From: Arthrobacter sp. UKPF54-2 | GTDB taxonomy: Bacteria; Actinomycetota; Actinomycetes; Actinomycetales; Micrococcaceae | Assembly (NCBI RefSeq): GCF_007858535.1 | Contig: NZ_CP040174.1 | Span: 1,302,001 to 1,366,000 of the forward strand | Direction: 5' to 3' | DNA length: 64,000 bases | In this document: piece after piece, positions 61,982 through 64,000 of the stretch | Numbering within the stretch: the stretch's first letter is position 1 | Layout: every line of letters starts with the position of its first letter | Made by a program: the position numbers and the translations under genes | The notes under the pieces: generated by a model | The model's database searches: none | What the model saw: the letters and a program-made list of their open reading frames with translations, nothing else | What the model was told of the DNA's origin: nothing

Positions 61982-62986
61982 TCAGGCCTCGCGCGACGCG
62001 GGCGACTTGGTCTGGGCCGGGTCGCGCTCGGCGAGGGATCCGACGGCGGCGTCGATCTTGTCCATGATGGCCGGGTCCAGTTTCACGCCGGCCGCGGCCA
62101 CGTTTCCGGCAATCTGTTCCGGGCGGGAGGCGCCCATGATCGCCGAGGCCACGTTCTTGTTCTGCAGCACCCAGGCGATGCTCAGCTGCGCCATGGTCAG
62201 CCCGGCCTCCTCGGCGATCGGCTTGAGCTGCTGGACCCCGGTGAGGACCTCGTCGGACATCCAGCGCTCGATCATCCGGGCGCCGCCCTTGGCATCCGTG
62301 GCACGGCTGCCCTCGGGAGCAGGCTTACCCGGGTGGTACTTGCCGCTGAGCACACCCTGGGCCATGGGGGACCAGACAATCTGGGACAGGCCGAGCTCCT
62401 CGGAAGTCGGGACCACTTCGGCCTCGATCACGCGCCACAGCATGGAGTACTGCGGCTGGTTGGAGATCAGCTGGAAACCAAGGTCCTTGGCGAGGGCGTG
62501 GCCGGCGCGGATCTGGCTGGCGGTCCACTCGCTCACACCGATGTACAGCGCCTTGCCCTGCCGGACGATGTCGGCGAAGGCCTGCATGGTCTCTTCCAGC
62601 GGCGTCTCGTAGTCGTAGCGGTGCGCCTGGTAGAGGTCCACGTAATCGGTCTGCAGGCGGGTCAGCGAGCCGTTGATGGATTCCATGATGTGCTTGCGGG
62701 AGAGCCCAAGGTCGTTGTGGCCCTTGGGGCCGGTGGGGCCGAAGACTTTGGTGAAGATTTCCAGCGATTCGCGCCGCTCGTCCTTCAGGGCCTCGCCGAG
62801 GACTTTCTCCGCCGCCGTGTTGGCGTAGACATCCGCCGTGTCGAAGGTGCTGATCCCGGCGTCGAGCGCTGCCCGCACGCATTGGGTGGCGACGTCGTTC
62901 GCTACCTGTGACCCGTGCGTGAGCCAATTGCCGAAGGTGATTTCCGAAATCTTGAAACCGCTGTGACCGAGGTATCTGAATTCCAT
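61982..62986 (-). CDS. Aldo/keto reductase
   Basis: 334 residues of the AKR family closest to potassium-channel beta/YghZ-type enzymes. Catalytic Asp and Tyr: FDTADVYANTAAEKVLGEAL; Lys in LEIFTKVFGPTGPKG; His in LYQAHRYDYETPLEE; C-terminal NADPH site MGASRPEQIAGNV. It reduces aldehydes or ketones with NADPH. The start is the ATG at 62986; a TTG at 62995 is possible. It leads the NmrA-like gene by three bases, which points to a shared detoxification or redox function. Confidence 0.92.
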   Translation of the reverse strand: MEFRYLGHSGFKISEITFGNWLTHGSQVANDVATQCVRAALDAGISTFDTADVYANTAAEKVLGEALKDERRESLEIFTKVFGPTGPKGHNDLGLSRKHIMESINGSLTRLQTDYVDLYQAHRYDYETPLEETMQAFADIVRQGKALYIGVSEWTASQIRAGHALAKDLGFQLISNQPQYSMLWRVIEAEVVPTSEELGLSQIVWSPMAQGVLSGKYHPGKPAPEGSRATDAKGGARMIERWMSDEVLTGVQQLKPIAEEAGLTMAQLSIAWVLQNKNVASAIMGASRPEQIAGNVAAAGVKLDPAIMDKIDAAVGSLAERDPAQTKSPASREA

Positions 62987-63026
62987 GGGTTCCAACGTAG
63001 CCCAGATGGTCGCCGGGGGTAAGGGC

Positions 63027-63584
63027 TCAGCTGGCCTTGCGCTGCTGGTCCTGGCGCTGGGCAGGCTGCGGCCGCTGGTGCTTGAGGGCGGTAAGCGATC
63101 CGGTGTCCAGCACCGGGCTCGCTGCCGGCAGCGGGGGCTTCGTGAAGGCCCGCGGCGTAGCGGTGAGGACGCCGTTAAGGTCCGTCGCGGACTCGATCAG
63201 CGGTCCGACTTCCTTGATCTCGCGCACCGGAGCCTGGGGGCTGGGCAGTTCGCGGACCGAAACCTTGACCTCCGGCGCGGCTTCCGCCCGGGCCCGGGCG
63301 CTCGCACGGGCATCGGCGCGGGCGACGGCGGCGGCCCACTCGGGGGACAGTTGCGGTTCCTTGCGGGCCGGAGTTGGGGTGCGTGCAGGTTTTGGGGACG
63401 CCGGCTGGGGAGTGGCCCGCCGGGCGCGCAACAGGGCGGCAATGCCCGTGGCGAGCAGCCGTCCGAGTCCGGCCAGCAGCAGGGTGACCACAAAGGCGAG
63501 GAAGACGCCGAGGAACATAACCAGGCCCACCCCGAGGGTGCCGAAGAACGTCAGGTTCATGGCGATCGTCGTCGGGTCTTCCAC
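63027..63584 (-). CDS. Hypothetical membrane protein with a Pro/Ala/Arg-rich tail
   Basis: About 185 residues. One or two hydrophobic segments (LTFFGTLGVGLVMFLGVFLA then FVVTLLLAGLGRLLATGIAA) near the N-terminus lead into a long low-complexity cytoplasmic tail (PQPASPKPARTPTPARKEPQ) and an Ala/Arg-rich helix-forming stretch (AAAVARADARASARARAEAA). No family recognised. The GTG at 63584 with GGAGAGG upstream is the best start; ATG 63560 lacks a site. Unknown function; the tail is typical of actinobacterial cell-envelope or regulatory anchors. Confidence 0.65.
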   Translation of the reverse strand: MEDPTTIAMNLTFFGTLGVGLVMFLGVFLAFVVTLLLAGLGRLLATGIAALLRARRATPQPASPKPARTPTPARKEPQLSPEWAAAVARADARASARARAEAAPEVKVSVRELPSPQAPVREIKEVGPLIESATDLNGVLTATPRAFTKPPLPAASPVLDTGSLTALKHQRPQPAQRQDQQRKAS

Positions 63585-63794
63585 TTCGCCTCTCCTCTTC
63601 CAGCCTGCAGCGAGGTCCGTGCCGTCATGGTCGCGCCGGGCTACGGCCCCTGTTAACCATACGGACAATCTCCAACTGACACGCGGGCAAAGCGGCCGGT
63701 CAGGCAGGATGTGTCCAAGCCGATACCTTTGGCTGGCGTCTATAGTCGGAAGCAGCCCATGCCGGAGGTCTCCGGCCAGCTGGAAGGACCCCTT

Positions 63795-64000
63795 TTGACG
63801 TCACACCAGGGACATTGCCCATGCCTGTCCGGCGAGCAGTACGAAGCCTGCTGCGGCCGGTACCACCGCGGTGAAGCGGCGGCACCGACCGCGGAGCAGC
63901 TGATGCGCTCCCGCTACAGCGCCTTTGTGGTGCTCGACGCCGATTACCTGCTGCGCACCTGGCATCCGGACACCCGGCCCGCCGTCCTGGAGCCCGATCC
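63795..64000 (+). CDS. YchJ-family SEC-C motif protein, N-terminal part
   Basis: 68 residues before the window edge. The Cys-rich SEC-C motif CPCLSGEQYEACCGRYH (about residues 8-24) binds zinc, and RSRYSAFVVLDADYLLRTWH is the YchJ continuation (UPF0225-type, NTF2-like). TTG start at 63795 with GGAAGG eight bases upstream; the first in-frame ATG would be inside the domain. TATAGT (63741-63746) is a likely -10. Function of the family is unknown. The stop lies beyond 64000. Confidence 0.85.
   Translation, partial: MTSHQGHCPCLSGEQYEACCGRYHRGEAAAPTAEQLMRSRYSAFVVLDADYLLRTWHPDTRPAVLEPD

Overview
This window comes from a high-GC Gram-positive actinobacterium, most likely a member of the Micrococcaceae close to Arthrobacter or Pseudarthrobacter. 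That placement is inferred from base composition, frequent GTG starts, tight ATGA/GTGA gene overlaps, and the family mix (PucR next to alanine dehydrogenase, DUF222/HNH, many MFS carriers, several TetR/Lrp/GntR regulators). Most of the window is ordinary metabolic chromosome; one insertion sequence lies near its middle. I saw no rRNA, tRNA or CRISPR array.

Layout. 1-4 kb: end of an acyl-CoA ligase, a universal stress protein, an aminotransferase, and an FMN reductase divergent from a TetR regulator across a near-perfect operator. 4.3-10.3 kb: a complete peptide-type ABC transporter operon (two permeases, a fused double ATPase, a lipoprotein), preceded by a possible short leader ORF. 10.4-14.5 kb: an oxidoreductase, then ald divergent from a PucR regulator. 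15-20.7 kb: PTS enzyme I, a TetR regulator, and the mannitol genes mtlA and mtlD. 20.7-30 kb: cycA, a collapsed acetyltransferase gene, and five transporter or transporter/regulator units separated by very clear hairpin terminators. 30-41.5 kb: malic enzyme, a LysE exporter, two Lrp regulators, gluQ, an HD protein, a GNAT-AAA fusion, a metal-related DUF305 pair, and lactate dehydrogenase.

41.8-44.6 kb: an IS256-family (IS1249-like) element with perfect 25-bp terminal repeats and an 8-bp target duplication has inserted about ten codons before the stop of a DUF222/HNH endonuclease gene. Its right end is tandemly duplicated (106 bp twice). A lone GIY-YIG protein follows.

47-50.8 kb: a tightly coupled operon (25-aa leader ORF, STAS-like protein, zinc alcohol dehydrogenase, flavodoxin, DUF4389 membrane protein).

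51.7-59.9 kb is the most interesting region. It is a self-contained sugar or polyol catabolic island: a GntR/FCD repressor, a split transketolase, an MHS-type carrier, a TIM-barrel isomerase, an SDR dehydrogenase, a fused DhaK-DhaL kinase and an RpiB-type isomerase. Repeated TGTYRACA-like operators lie in front of the repressor gene and between the two divergent operons. The gene set predicts oxidation, phosphorylation and isomerisation of a four-carbon or branched ketose, then transketolase entry into the pentose phosphate pathway; the substrate is not settled by sequence.

59.9-64 kb: a sulfite-oxidase-type molybdoenzyme, an NmrA-like and aldo/keto reductase pair, a small membrane protein, and the start of a YchJ-family gene cut by the window edge.
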